Assembly: GCF_022179225.1 (NCBI RefSeq)
Contig: NZ_BPQL01000058.1
Location: 1 to 64,000 of the forward strand
Direction of reading: 5' to 3'
DNA: 64,000 bases
From: Methylobacterium goesingense
GTDB lineage: Bacteria; Pseudomonadota; Alphaproteobacteria; Rhizobiales; Beijerinckiaceae
Position numbers and translations under genes: made by a program. The notes under the pieces were generated by a model. It had not been told where the DNA came from. It did no database searches and worked only from the letters and a program-made list of their open reading frames with translations. Below are positions 8,675 to 18,328 of this stretch, in pieces; position 1 is the stretch's first letter; every line of letters starts with the position of its first letter.

Positions 8675-9838
8675 TTACGCCGCGAGTTCGCGCATGACCC
8701 TGATCAGGTCGGACTTGCCCTCGAAGCCGATGCCCGGAAGCTCGGGCATGACGATGTGCCCGTTCTCGACCCGCACCCCGTCGGGGAAGCCGCCATAGGG
8801 CTGGAACAGGTCCGGGTAGCTCTCGTTTCCGCCGAGCCCGAGGCCCGCCGCGATGTTGAGCGACATCTGGTGACCGCCATGCGGGATGCAGCGCTTGGGC
8901 GACCAGCCGAACTGCTCCAGCACGTCGAGGGTGCGCAGGTACTCGACGAGGCCGTAGGACAGGGCGCAATCGAACTGCAGGTAGTCCCGGTCCGGCCGCA
9001 TGCCGCCGTAGCGCAGGAGGTTGCGGGCATCCTGGTGCGAGAACAGGTTCTCACCGGTGGCCATCGGGCCGGGATAGAACTCCGACATCGCCGCCTGCAG
9101 GGCGTAGTCCAGGGGGTCGCCGATCTCCTCGTACCAGAACAGCGGATACTGGCGCAGCATCTTGGCGTAGGCGATGGCGGTCTCGAGGTCGAAGCGCCCG
9201 TTCACGTCGACGGCGAGCTGCGCCTGGGCGCCGATCTCCGCCAGAACGGCTTCGATGCGGCGCTGATCCTCCGCGATCGGGACGCCGCCGATCTTCATCT
9301 TCACGACCGTGTAGCCCCGGTCGAGGTAGCTGCGCATCTCGGCGCGCAGCTGGGTGTCGTCCTTGCCCGGATAATAGTAGCCGCCGGCCGCGTAGACGAA
9401 GACGCGCGGGTCGGCCGCGATGCCCTTCTGCTCGGCCAGCATCCGGAACAGCGGCTTGCCGGCGATCTTGGCTGTGGCGTCCCAGATCGCCATGTCGAGG
9501 GTGCCCACCGCCACCGAGCGCTCGCCGTGGCCGCCGGGCTTCTCGTTGGTCATCATCGCCGCCCAGAGCTTGTGCGGATCGAGGTTGTCGCCGGCCGCGT
9601 TCAGCACGCTCGTCGGGTCGGCCTCGAGCAGGCGGTTCCTGAAGCGCTCGCGGATGAGGCCGCCCTGGCCGTAGCGGCCGTTGGAGTTGAAGCCGTAGCC
9701 CACCACCCGGCGGCCGTCGCGCTCGACGTCGGTGACCACGGCCACGAGGCTGGCGGTCATCTTCGAGAAGTCGATGTAGGCGTTGCGGATGGGTGACGCG
9801 ATCGGCTTGGTGACTTCGCAGACGTCGACGATACGCAT
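8675..9838 (-). CDS. D-tartrate dehydratase-like enolase-superfamily enzyme
   Basis: A 387-residue cytoplasmic enzyme of the mandelate racemase branch of the enolase superfamily. As I remember the Bradyrhizobium D-tartrate dehydratase, the similarity is close over the full length: MRIVDV start, GYGFNSNGRYGQGG, NEKPGGHGERSVAVGT, VFVYAAGGYYYPGK and CIPHGGHQMSLNIAAGLGLGGNESYPD. The catalytic KMK lies at residues 180-182, the metal ligands near D211, E237 and E263, and the general acid/base histidine at 320. The reaction would be D-tartrate to oxaloacetate plus water, using Mg2+. It lies 60 bases downstream of dctA with a GGAG site before the ATG. Another acid sugar as substrate is possible but less likely. 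Confidence 0.85.
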   Translation of the reverse strand: MRIVDVCEVTKPIASPIRNAYIDFSKMTASLVAVVTDVERDGRRVVGYGFNSNGRYGQGGLIRERFRNRLLEADPTSVLNAAGDNLDPHKLWAAMMTNEKPGGHGERSVAVGTLDMAIWDATAKIAGKPLFRMLAEQKGIAADPRVFVYAAGGYYYPGKDDTQLRAEMRSYLDRGYTVVKMKIGGVPIAEDQRRIEAVLAEIGAQAQLAVDVNGRFDLETAIAYAKMLRQYPLFWYEEIGDPLDYALQAAMSEFYPGPMATGENLFSHQDARNLLRYGGMRPDRDYLQFDCALSYGLVEYLRTLDVLEQFGWSPKRCIPHGGHQMSLNIAAGLGLGGNESYPDLFQPYGGFPDGVRVENGHIVMPELPGIGFEGKSDLIRVMRELAA

Positions 9839-9898
9839 GGGTCTCTCCTTGGAGCGTAGCGGGGATTGGAACGGCGTGGGGTCGGACGGGCCGTGGCC

Positions 9899-11230
9899 CT
9901 ACGAGGCGGTGGCCGTGGACGCCGGCAGGCGGTGACCCGCCTTCGTCTCGGGAACGACGTCCTCGGCGGCGGTGGTCGCGCGGTTGCGGTAGGCCGCCTC
10001 GGCCTTGTCGCGGTCGAAGGCGCCCTCCCATTTGGCGACCGCGATCGTGGCGACCGCGTTGCCGATCAGGTTCGTCACCGCCCGCGCCTCGTTCATGAAG
10101 CGATCGACGCCGAGCAGCAGGACGAGGCCTGCGACCGGGACGGTGTGGATGCTCGACAGGGTGGCGGCGAGGGTGACGAAGCCGGCGCCGGCGACGCCGG
10201 CCGAGCCCTTCGAGGTCAGGAGCAGCACTCCGAGGACCACGAGCTGGTCGCCGAGGCCGAGCGGCGTGTTGGTGGCCTGCGCCACGAAGATCGCCGCCAT
10301 GGTCAGATAGATGCAGGTGCCGTCCGCGTTGAAGGTGTAGCCGGTGGGCAGCACGAGGCCGACGACCGACTTCTCGCAGCCGAGCCGCTCCAGCTTGGCC
10401 ATCATGCGCGGCATCACGGCCTCGGTGGAGCAGGTCCCGAAGGTGATCAGGATCTCGTCCTTGAAGTAGCCGAGGACCTTGAGGAGCGGGAATCCCGTCC
10501 AGGCACAGACGGAGCCGAGCACGAGCACGATGAACAGGATCGATGTGGCGTAGACACCGAGCATCAGGTAGGCGAGCGACCAGACGGTCCCGAAGCCGTA
10601 CTTGCCGATGGTGAAGGCGACGCCCGCCCCGGCGCCGATGGGGGCCAGCCGCATCACCATGGCGACGATGCGGAACAGCGCGTCGAGCAGGCTGTCGACG
10701 ACGGCGACCACCGGCTTGGCCCGCTCGCCCGCCTGCACAAGGGCGAGGCCGAAGAGCAGCGAGATCAGGATGATCTGCAGCATGGCGCCCTTGGCGAAGG
10801 CATCCACCATCGTGGTGGGGATGATGTCCATGAGGAAGCCGACGAGGCCGGGCTGCGCCTCCGCCCGCTTGGCGTAGGCCGCGATGGCGCTGCCGTCGAT
10901 GTGCGTCGCATCGATGTTCATGCTGACGCCCGGCTGCATCACGTTGACCACGACGAGGCCGATGACGAGCGCGAGGGTCGAGACCACCTCGAAATAGACG
11001 AGCGCGCGGACCCCGATGCGCCCGACCTCCTTCAGGTTGCCCATCTTGGCGATGCCGACCACGATGGTGCCGAAGATGACCGGCGCGAGCAGCATCTTGA
11101 TGAGCTTGATGAAGCCGTCCGCCAGGGGCTGCAGGGTCACCGCGACGTCCGGCAAGAAGTACCCGATGAATCCACCCAAGATGATCGCGATGAAGACTTG
11201 AACATAGAGCCGGCCGAGCCATGACTTCAT
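9899..11230 (-). CDS. dctA: C4-dicarboxylate:cation symporter DctA
   Basis: A 443-residue inner-membrane symporter of the dicarboxylate/amino acid:cation symporter family. It begins with the short DctA-type N terminus (KSWLGRLYVQVFIAIILGGFIGY) and has the family signatures LLAPVIFGTIVVGIA near residue 47-61, the serine/threonine-rich hairpin TFGTCSTEAVMPRM, LPTGYTFNADGTCIYL and the GSAGVAGAGFVTLAATL hairpin, followed by the ligand-binding helix with DRFMNEARAVTNLIGN. DctA proteins carry succinate, malate and fumarate. Next to a D-tartrate dehydratase-like gene and a divergent LysR regulator, tartrate uptake is a reasonable inference. The start codon has a GGAGGAAACAC site just upstream on its strand. 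Confidence 0.92.
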   Translation of the reverse strand: MKSWLGRLYVQVFIAIILGGFIGYFLPDVAVTLQPLADGFIKLIKMLLAPVIFGTIVVGIAKMGNLKEVGRIGVRALVYFEVVSTLALVIGLVVVNVMQPGVSMNIDATHIDGSAIAAYAKRAEAQPGLVGFLMDIIPTTMVDAFAKGAMLQIILISLLFGLALVQAGERAKPVVAVVDSLLDALFRIVAMVMRLAPIGAGAGVAFTIGKYGFGTVWSLAYLMLGVYATSILFIVLVLGSVCAWTGFPLLKVLGYFKDEILITFGTCSTEAVMPRMMAKLERLGCEKSVVGLVLPTGYTFNADGTCIYLTMAAIFVAQATNTPLGLGDQLVVLGVLLLTSKGSAGVAGAGFVTLAATLSSIHTVPVAGLVLLLGVDRFMNEARAVTNLIGNAVATIAVAKWEGAFDRDKAEAAYRNRATTAAEDVVPETKAGHRLPASTATAS

Positions 11231-11369
11231 GTCGTGTTTCCTCCTCTTACCGCTTCGCGGCGGTCAGATCTTCGATCCCTCTTGCGGGGTGTGATGCCTC
11301 CCATACGTGTGGACAGCCGCGCTCGGCCAATGCCATGTTCGGTATGCGCTATGCGTGAACGGCACAGAG

Positions 11370-12278
11370 ATGGAACTGGACTGGCTGAAAGATTTCCTCG
11401 CGCTTGCCGAGCAGAAGACGTTTTCGCGCGCCGCCCAGGCTCGGCACGTGTCGCAACCCGCCTTCGGTCGCCGCATCCGCGCCCTGGAGGACTGGATCGG
11501 GACGCAGCTTTTCGTGCGCGGTGCTCAGGGGGCGGCCCTCACTCCGGCGGGCTCCCACTTCGAGCCAGCCGCCCATGCGTTGCTGCGGGGCCTGGAGCGC
11601 GCCCGGCGCGAGACGCGGGCCGCCGGCGCCCAGGACACGGCGACGTTGTCGATCGCAGCGACCCACGCCCTCTCGTTCACGTTCTTTCCGAGTTGGGTCC
11701 GTGGGGTGATGCGCACCCAGACGCTGGGCACCCTCAACCTCATCTCCGATAGCATGGAAGCCTGCGAGCAGATCATGCTGTCGGGCGAGGTGCACTTCCT
11801 GCTCTGCCACCATCATCCGGACGCGCCGACGCGCTTCGAGCCCGACCGGTTCGAGAGCGTGCGCGTCGGCGACGACGTGCTCGTTCCGCTCTGCACACCC
11901 GCCGCGCCGGGCCAGGACCAGGGATCGTGGTCGCTGCCGGGATCGTGCTCGGACCCGATTCCCTATCTGGCGTACAGTTCGGCCTCCGGGCTGGGCCGGA
12001 TCCTTGAGAGCTGTCAGGCCGAGCCGCCCATCCACCGCGCGACCCGCTTCACCTCGCATCTCGCCGCGACGTTGACCACCATGGCGCGGGAGGGGCACGG
12101 CGTCGCCTGGCTACCGCAGACGGTCGCGGCCGACGACCGGTCCTGTGGTCGCCTCGTCCGCGCGGGACCCGAACAGTTCGATGTGCCCATCGAGATCAGG
12201 CTCTTCCGATCCCTGGAGTGCCGCAATCCAGCCGCCGACGCGCTCTGGAATTTCTTGAGCCAGCCCCAGATCGTCTAG
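11370..12278 (+). CDS. LysR-family transcriptional regulator of the tartrate/DctA cluster
   Basis: A 302-residue regulator. Residues 1-60 form the winged helix-turn-helix (ELDWLKDFLALAEQKTFSRAAQARHVSQPAFGRRIRALEDWIG). The remainder is a periplasmic-binding-protein-like effector domain beginning near residue 90. The ATG at 11370 is chosen since upstream codons extend beyond the normal LysR start. It is divergent from dctA with a 139-bp shared control region, the usual arrangement for a LysR protein that controls its neighbour; the coinducer would be tartrate or a related dicarboxylate. No clear T-N11-A operator with dyad symmetry could be singled out. Confidence 0.88.
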   Translation: MELDWLKDFLALAEQKTFSRAAQARHVSQPAFGRRIRALEDWIGTQLFVRGAQGAALTPAGSHFEPAAHALLRGLERARRETRAAGAQDTATLSIAATHALSFTFFPSWVRGVMRTQTLGTLNLISDSMEACEQIMLSGEVHFLLCHHHPDAPTRFEPDRFESVRVGDDVLVPLCTPAAPGQDQGSWSLPGSCSDPIPYLAYSSASGLGRILESCQAEPPIHRATRFTSHLAATLTTMAREGHGVAWLPQTVAADDRSCGRLVRAGPEQFDVPIEIRLFRSLECRNPAADALWNFLSQPQIV

Positions 12279-12635
12279 TCTGCAGCCGAACACCGTCGGA
12301 GATCGAGGGCCTTCGACCATTCCCGGCTCCCGCCGGGGCGGCGTTCCTCGTTTTGCGCAACCGAGGCGCGCCACGGGACCGGTGCGGGAGATCCCCACCG
12401 GCATGCGCCGGCCCTGACGCTCCGGCGATCGCTCGGCGAGCCACAGGCTGGGAACCATCCCGCCACCGGCCCGTTCTGACACATCCCAAGCGAGACTCGA
12501 CCCTTACCCGCCCGGCTCCGGCCGCGGCGGGTTTCTTTTGTCACGCACACCGCGTTTACAAGCCTTGACTCTCGTTATCGTGCGTCGAACTTAGTCGGGA
12601 GCTTCGCACAGAGACAGAACACTGGATTTCAGAAA
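12279..12635. other. Intergenic stretch before the Tudor-like gene
   Basis: No gene is supported in these 357 bases. They hold a terminator-like hairpin at 12506-12540. A weak possible promoter (TTGACT at 12565-12570, 17-base gap, AACTTA at 12588-12593) precedes the gene starting at 12636. Confidence 0.5.
12506..12540 (+). terminator. Rho-independent terminator
   Basis: The outer stem ACCCGCC/GGCGGGT (12506-12512 with 12526-12532) encloses an inner CGGC/GCCG stem and is followed by TTCTTTT. It is oriented for plus-strand transcripts. It lies 228 bases after the LysR gene, so it ends either a long 3' untranslated region or an unrecognised short transcript. Confidence 0.6.
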
Positions 12636-13028
12636 ATGAAAAACTTGCGATCACCGCTGCTCTTGAGGATTTTTCCTGCGTTATGCAGCCTGTTTTTCAT
12701 TGGAAACAGCAGTGCTGTTGCGCAGACTGCGGGTGATTGGGTCCTGGGACGGTATAAAGGCGGGGCGTACTGGTACCCTGGTGTCATCCAGAGTGTTTCC
12801 TCTGATAGGATCGTTGTCGCTTACGATGACGGCGACCGGGAGGCGATGAGCCTATCCAACGTGAGGCCATATGCCTGGGCAATCGGAACGCGCGTCGAGT
12901 GCAACTTCCAAGGCGGCGGGAAGTGGTTCCCGGGTGTGATCGCTTCGTTGGCCGGCGAGTCTCTCGGCGTCAATTACGATGATGGCGACAAGGAGAAGAC
13001 CAAGACCGGTCGCTGTCGCTCGACATAG
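12636..13028 (+). CDS. Secreted protein with two Tudor/Agenet-like repeats
   Basis: A 130-residue protein with an N-terminal signal peptide (1-30, ending AVAQ). Two homologous repeats follow: residues 33-78 (GDWVLGRYKGGAYWYPGV, then VAYDDGDRE) and 84-128 (GTRVECNFQGGGKWFPGV, then VNYDDGDKE). The W-[YF]-P-G-V/I ... [VN]-Y-D-D-G-D pattern is that of Tudor/Agenet-type small beta barrels, known mainly from eukaryotic chromatin readers but also found in bacterial secreted proteins. The function is unknown. The gene has visibly lower GC than its neighbours, with A/T-rich codons throughout, suggesting acquisition from elsewhere. It stands alone between two terminator-like hairpins. Confidence 0.75.
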   Translation: MKNLRSPLLLRIFPALCSLFFIGNSSAVAQTAGDWVLGRYKGGAYWYPGVIQSVSSDRIVVAYDDGDREAMSLSNVRPYAWAIGTRVECNFQGGGKWFPGVIASLAGESLGVNYDDGDKEKTKTGRCRST

Positions 13029-13426
13029 ATCGTCGCTTCGCGGTGCGGGCTCCCGTATCGCGGACCACGCCAATCGCCCGGCCGCCGTGATGGCGCGCCG
13101 GGCTTCTTCATGTCCTGCCCCATCAGCCATGCGGCCTTGCGGAGGACCTGAAGGGCACGGCCCCGGATCGGCGGGCCGTCACCGGATGCCGGGTTCTTGG
13201 CCGTAGGCCTGGGGTCGTACGGGCAGAGAGCCATGACAGGATGGCCGGTGCTGCGGCGGACCGGACGGAAAATCTGGGCGAGGGTGAGGACGGTCGCTTG
13301 GAAGGCACGGAACCGATTCGCTCGACGGTCCGACTGTGCCGACTTTCGTGCGTCCGCACAGCACAGCCTGTTCCGCCATGACGGCAAGATCCGCTGCGGA
13401 CGGCAATTGATCGTCCGAGAAAAAAC
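13029..13426. other. Intergenic stretch between Tudor-like gene and tRNA-Gln
   Basis: Apart from the imperfect terminator at 13076-13110 nothing recognisable is seen here. Long open frames cross it on both strands, but they read through the tRNA gene or are arginine-rich, and are judged spurious. Confidence 0.5.
13076..13110 (+). terminator. Imperfect terminator after Tudor-like gene
   Basis: GCCCGG pairs with CCGGGC around an inner CGCC/GGCG stem with a small bulge, followed by TTCTTC. The hairpin begins 48 bases after the stop codon. Confidence 0.4.
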
Positions 13427-13501
<75 letters not shown>

Positions 13502-13518
13502 AAGCGCTGGCGTGGCGT

Positions 13519-13547
13519 TGTCTAGACGCAGTCTTCGGCCCTGGCAA
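13519..13547 (-). promoter_or_regulatory. Sigma-70-type promoter of tRNA-Gln
   Basis: On the minus strand TTGCCA is separated by exactly 17 bases from TAGACA, 18 bases before the tRNA 5' end. Spacing and position fit a housekeeping promoter for a stable RNA. Confidence 0.6.
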
Positions 13548-13598
13548 CGGGGGAGGGGCGGGCTTTATGATCCGGTGTGTGGAACGAAGGGAAGCGGC

Positions 13599-14351
13599 AT
13601 GCTCGGACGGATTGCAGTCGTGACCGGGGCGAGTTCGGGAATCGGGCGCGTCGTAGCGCTTGGGCTAGCGCGGGCCGGCTACGACCTCGTGTTGGCGGCG
13701 CGCCGCGCCGAGCCCCTTGAACGCGTGGCGATTCTGGCGCGGGATGCGGGGGTGGCCGCCGAGGCGGTGGTCACCGACGTGGCGGATGCCGAATCGGTGA
13801 CGCGCCTGTTCGCCCATGTGGCGGAGCGCTTCGGGCGCCTCGACGTCCTGTTCAACAATGCGGGCGTCTTCACCCCCGGCGCGGCGATCGACGCGGTCAG
13901 CCTCGCGGACTGGCGCCGCTCGGTGGATGTGAACCTCACCGGCGCGTTCCTGTGCACTCAGGCGGCGTTCCGGATGATGAAGGACCAGGATCCGCGCGGC
14001 GGCCGCATCATCAACAACGGCTCCATCGCGGCGCAGGCACCGCGTCCGCACTCGGCACCCTACGCGGCCACCAAGCACGCCATCACGGGCCTGACCAAGG
14101 CGACCTCCCTGGACGGGCGCCCCTACGACATCGCCTGCGGGCAGATCGACATCGGGAACGCCGAGACGGAAATGACGGCCGGTATCGCCACTGGCGCGCG
14201 CCAGGCGGATGGCAGCGTCCGGGCCGAGCCCGTGATGGATGCGCGGCACGTGGCCGACGCGGTGGTCTACATGGCGGGGCTCCCGCTGTCGGCCAATGTG
14301 CAGTTCATGACCGTGGTCGCCACCAACATGCCGTATCTCGGGCGCGGTTGA
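13599..14351 (+). CDS. Short-chain dehydrogenase/reductase
   Basis: A 250-residue classical SDR oxidoreductase with a Rossmann fold. It has the nucleotide-binding motif TGASSGIG (9-16), the structural NNAG motif in [11 protein letters not shown], and the catalytic serine in [10 protein letters not shown] followed by Y-A-A-T-K. AARRAEP after the second strand suggests NADP preference. The C-terminal half ends in [17 protein letters not shown], a tail often seen in SDRs of unknown substrate. The true start is the ATG at 13599 preceding GRIAVVTG; the open frame upstream runs through the tRNA. It appears monocistronic. The substrate cannot be named. Confidence 0.88.
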   Translation: MLGRIAVVTGASSGIGRVVALGLARAGYDLVLAARRAEPLERVAILARDAGVAAEAVVTDVADAESVTRLFAHVAERFGRLDVLFNNAGVFTPGAAIDAVSLADWRRSVDVNLTGAFLCTQAAFRMMKDQDPRGGRIINNGSIAAQAPRPHSAPYAATKHAITGLTKATSLDGRPYDIACGQIDIGNAETEMTAGIATGARQADGSVRAEPVMDARHVADAVVYMAGLPLSANVQFMTVVATNMPYLGRG

Positions 14352-14463
14352 GTTTTGCGCATCGCGCCCGAAGCGCCTACAGAACGGCACTTCGCCGTAC
14401 CTTCGCGGCCGCCCCTTCGCGAACGCCGTCCGCCGCGCGCGGACATGGAACGCCTTGCCCGCC

Positions 14464-16098
<1,635 letters not shown>

Positions 16099-16287
16099 CG
16101 TCAAGCTTTCACGGGCTTATACTCAAGGTTCGGGAAATCATCGCGGGTCGGCGTGAAAGCCGAAGACAGACGCTGAAAATGGGTTTAGCGTCGGGTGCAT
16201 TCGCTCTCGGCGCCTTCACGCACGGGCATGCGTACAAGGCTTGGGCGTCGACGTCGTGAGCTTTCTCCTTGCGTGAGGGCTTGAGCA

Positions 16288-17079
16288 ATGACGACCCTTC
16301 CGGTCCACGATTTCGGCCACAGCATGGCCCGCCCGGTGGTGAACGCCATCGACGGCCGCGATCTGTCGGAGGCGCTCCGACAGGGCGTCGACGACTTCCT
16401 GGCGATGCCGACACACGCGCTCTTCATCGGGCTGATTTACCCCATCGTGGGCGTCGTGCTGGCGACCTTCGCGTTCGGGACCGAGGTGCTGCCGCTGGTG
16501 TTCCCCCTCGCGGCGGGCTTTGCCCTGATCGGGCCTTTCGCGGCGATCGGCCTGTACGAGCTGAGCCGGCGGCGGGAGCAGGGTCTGTCGACCGACTGGG
16601 CCTATGCCTTCGCGAGCCTTCGGCGGCCGGCGGCGGGGGCTCTGGCGGGCTTCGGGCTGGTGCTGGCGGTGATCCTGGCGTCCTGGCTGCTCGCGGCCCA
16701 GGGCATCTTCTGGGCGCTCTACGGCGACGCCGCTCCGGTCTCCGTCCTCGACTTTGTGCGTGAGGTGCTTACGACGCCGCGCGGCTGGGCCCTCATCGCC
16801 ATCGGCAACCTCGTGGGCTTCGCCTTCTCGCTCGTGGTGCTCGCCATCAGCGTGGTCTCGGTGCCGATGCTGGTCGACCGCGAGGTCGACATGCTCACCG
16901 CCGTCGAGACATCGCTCGCCGCCTTCCGGCGCAACCCGCGCACCCTCACGGCCTGGGGCTTCGTGGTGGCCGGCCTGCTGATCCTCGGTTCGCTGCCGCT
17001 CTTCGTCGGTCTCGCCGTGGTGATGCCGATCCTCGGCCACGCGACCTGGCACCTGTATCGGCGGATCATCCCCGCCTGA
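16288..17079 (+). CDS. DUF2189 integral membrane protein
   Basis: A 263-residue inner-membrane protein of the DUF2189 family. Six or so hydrophobic segments begin near residue 50 (ALFIGLIYPIVGVVLATFAFG), and the C terminus is LGHATWHLYRRIIP, a typical ending of the family. The N-terminal soluble part carries the conserved RxVxxIDxxDLxEALRxGxxDF pattern. No catalytic motif is visible, and the family role is not established; members are common next to cytochrome or housekeeping genes. The ATG at 16288 begins MTTLPVHDFG. It converges on the receiver gene with 18 bases between. Confidence 0.8.
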   Translation: MTTLPVHDFGHSMARPVVNAIDGRDLSEALRQGVDDFLAMPTHALFIGLIYPIVGVVLATFAFGTEVLPLVFPLAAGFALIGPFAAIGLYELSRRREQGLSTDWAYAFASLRRPAAGALAGFGLVLAVILASWLLAAQGIFWALYGDAAPVSVLDFVREVLTTPRGWALIAIGNLVGFAFSLVVLAISVVSVPMLVDREVDMLTAVETSLAAFRRNPRTLTAWGFVVAGLLILGSLPLFVGLAVVMPILGHATWHLYRRIIPA

Positions 17080-17097
17080 TCTCGGACCCGCCGGACG

Positions 17098-17550
17098 TCA
17101 GAATTTTCCCAGCATCGGGAAATCGATCGACAGGGCCGACTCGGCGGCGAGCGGTGCCTCTCGGCGGCGCGGCTTGCGGTTGATCACCTGCTTCAGCTTG
17201 GCCTTCAGCACAGACATGTCGAACGGCTTCAGGATGAAGGCGTCCGCACCGGCCTGGTGCGCGAGGTTGATGTCCTCGAAATCGAAGGACGCTTCGGTGA
17301 GCAGGAACGGCGTGTTCATCAACGCGTCGTCGGCGCGGATCTCGCGCAGGAAGGCGAGGCCGTCCATCGGCTCCATGTCGAGGTCCGAGATCACCAGCGC
17401 GTAGCGGCGCTCGCGCATGCGCTCGAGGGCGGTGACGGCGTCGGTCACCCCCTCCACGTCCGGGAAGCCGAGCCGGTTCATCAGCAGGATGACCAGCTTC
17501 AGGAGCTTCTCCTGGTCGTCGACGATGAGGATCGCGGGCGTATCGCTCAT
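17098..17550 (-). CDS. Receiver-only response regulator (CheY-like)
   Basis: A 150-residue protein consisting of a receiver domain (about 5-128) and a 22-residue tail without an output domain. All phosphorylation-site residues are present: D11 and D12 in IVDDQEK, phosphoacceptor D56 in VISDLDMEPMDG, T85 in FLLTEAS and K108 in FILKPF. It should be phosphorylatable and act through protein contact like CheY or DivK. It lies 54 bases downstream of a BLUF photoreceptor gene on the same strand, and the pair is divergent from flgE, so a role in light- or phosphorelay-controlled motility is suggested but not shown. No partner kinase gene is adjacent. Confidence 0.85.
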   Translation of the reverse strand: MSDTPAILIVDDQEKLLKLVILLMNRLGFPDVEGVTDAVTALERMRERRYALVISDLDMEPMDGLAFLREIRADDALMNTPFLLTEASFDFEDINLAHQAGADAFILKPFDMSVLKAKLKQVINRKPRRREAPLAAESALSIDFPMLGKF

Positions 17551-17604
17551 GGGCTTTCACGAATCCGGGTGCGGGGCGACGGGGTCGCGCCGGTCTGGCT
17601 CTAA

Positions 17605-18072
17605 TCAGACGAACAAGTGGTCGATGCCCTGCTTCGTCATCGATTCGGCCTGGAGGGTGACGGCGAGCGCATGGATGGCCCCCGCCTTGGGCGTGCCACG
17701 CTGGAACATCGGAAGCAGGCTGGCCTTCTGGAAGATGCCATCATTCACCGGGGTGCGGATGCCGGTCGTGAAGGAATTCACGAATTCACGCTTCACGATT
17801 TCGCGCCACTCGACGATCTGCACGTCGCGGTGGCGCGAATCGTTGCTGATCCGCGCGAAGGTGTCGCTCACCGAGGTGCGCTCGCCCTCGATGATCTGCG
17901 CGGCGAAGTTCTGCTCGATGATCAGGAAGCTGGTGATCACCGCGAACTCGTTCTTTTTCTGGGCCTGACGCGTGATCTCGCCGATCTGCTGGGTGCGCGA
18001 GGTCGCGTCGGCCGAGAGATTCAGGCGCGAGAAGTAGATCAGGTGGACGAGGGTCGTCCGTTTGGCTCTCAT
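17605..18072 (-). CDS. BLUF-domain blue-light sensor, short type
   Basis: A 155-residue protein with an FAD-binding BLUF domain at about residues 8-98 and a C-terminal helical cap. By remembered alignment with AppA, the photocycle residues are kept: Y13 (AppA Y21) in LIYFSRLN, N41 (N45) in KKNEF, and Q59 (Q63) in AAQIIEG. The following RISNDSRHRDVQIVEWREIVKREF is typical of the fold. AppA W104 and M106 correspond to S100 and T102, and the usual glycine before strand 3 is S48, so the domain is divergent. The ATG at 18072 is used because upstream residues do not belong to the fold. It is followed by a receiver-only regulator and is divergent from the hook gene. Confidence 0.82.
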   Translation of the reverse strand: MRAKRTTLVHLIYFSRLNLSADATSRTQQIGEITRQAQKKNEFAVITSFLIIEQNFAAQIIEGERTSVSDTFARISNDSRHRDVQIVEWREIVKREFVNSFTTGIRTPVNDGIFQKASLLPMFQRGTPKAGAIHALAVTLQAESMTKQGIDHLFV

Positions 18073-18158
18073 GGTGGCGATCCACAACTGCGGTTCCCCG
18101 ACGATAGGCAGATCGACGATAACGCGGCGTAAACATCCGACTTGGCATCGGATGTACC

Positions 18159-18173
18159 CGGCAAAAGCTGCCG
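18159..18173. promoter_or_regulatory. Flagellar palindrome A (FlbD/ftr-like), upstream of flgE
   Basis: CGGCAAAAGCTGCCG; its reverse complement, CGGCAGCTTTTGCCG, is identical to the site at 31866-31880. It ends 72 bases upstream of the sigma-54-type element for flgE and lies 86 bases upstream of the BLUF gene on the other side. The spacing suits an enhancer for a sigma-54 activator such as FlbD. The assignment is by position and recurrence. Confidence 0.65.
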
Positions 18174-18245
18174 CATCGGCGCGGACCCTGCGGTTCTTGC
18201 CGAGCAATTGCGAGCGTATCCCTAGGTTTTTCAGTGGCTTAGTCT

Positions 18246-18260
18246 TGGCATGACGATTGC
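18246..18260 (+). promoter_or_regulatory. Sigma-54-type promoter for flgE
   Basis: TGGCATG-N4-TTGC keeps the invariant GG-N10-GC and differs from the consensus TGGCACG-N4-TTGC at one position. It is 68 bases before the flgE ATG and downstream of palindrome A. Confidence 0.65.
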
Positions 18261-18328
18261 GGCATCCGGTCTCAAAGCCGGTGCGCGCTACGCATCGGGT
18301 GTCGTCTCGTCAAAGAAGGGCCTCGGCC

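Noticed and set aside
9051..11222. 723-codon open frame on the minus strand across dctA and the dehydratase gene
   Set aside because: It is a +1-frame shadow of two well-supported genes, runs through the gap between them and translates to histidine/arginine-rich sequence without domains.
18119..18133. ATAA-N7-TAAA, a possible CtrA box between the BLUF gene and flgE
   Set aside because: Only six of eight positions match, although the spacer equals that of the flgB box; too weak to list as a site.
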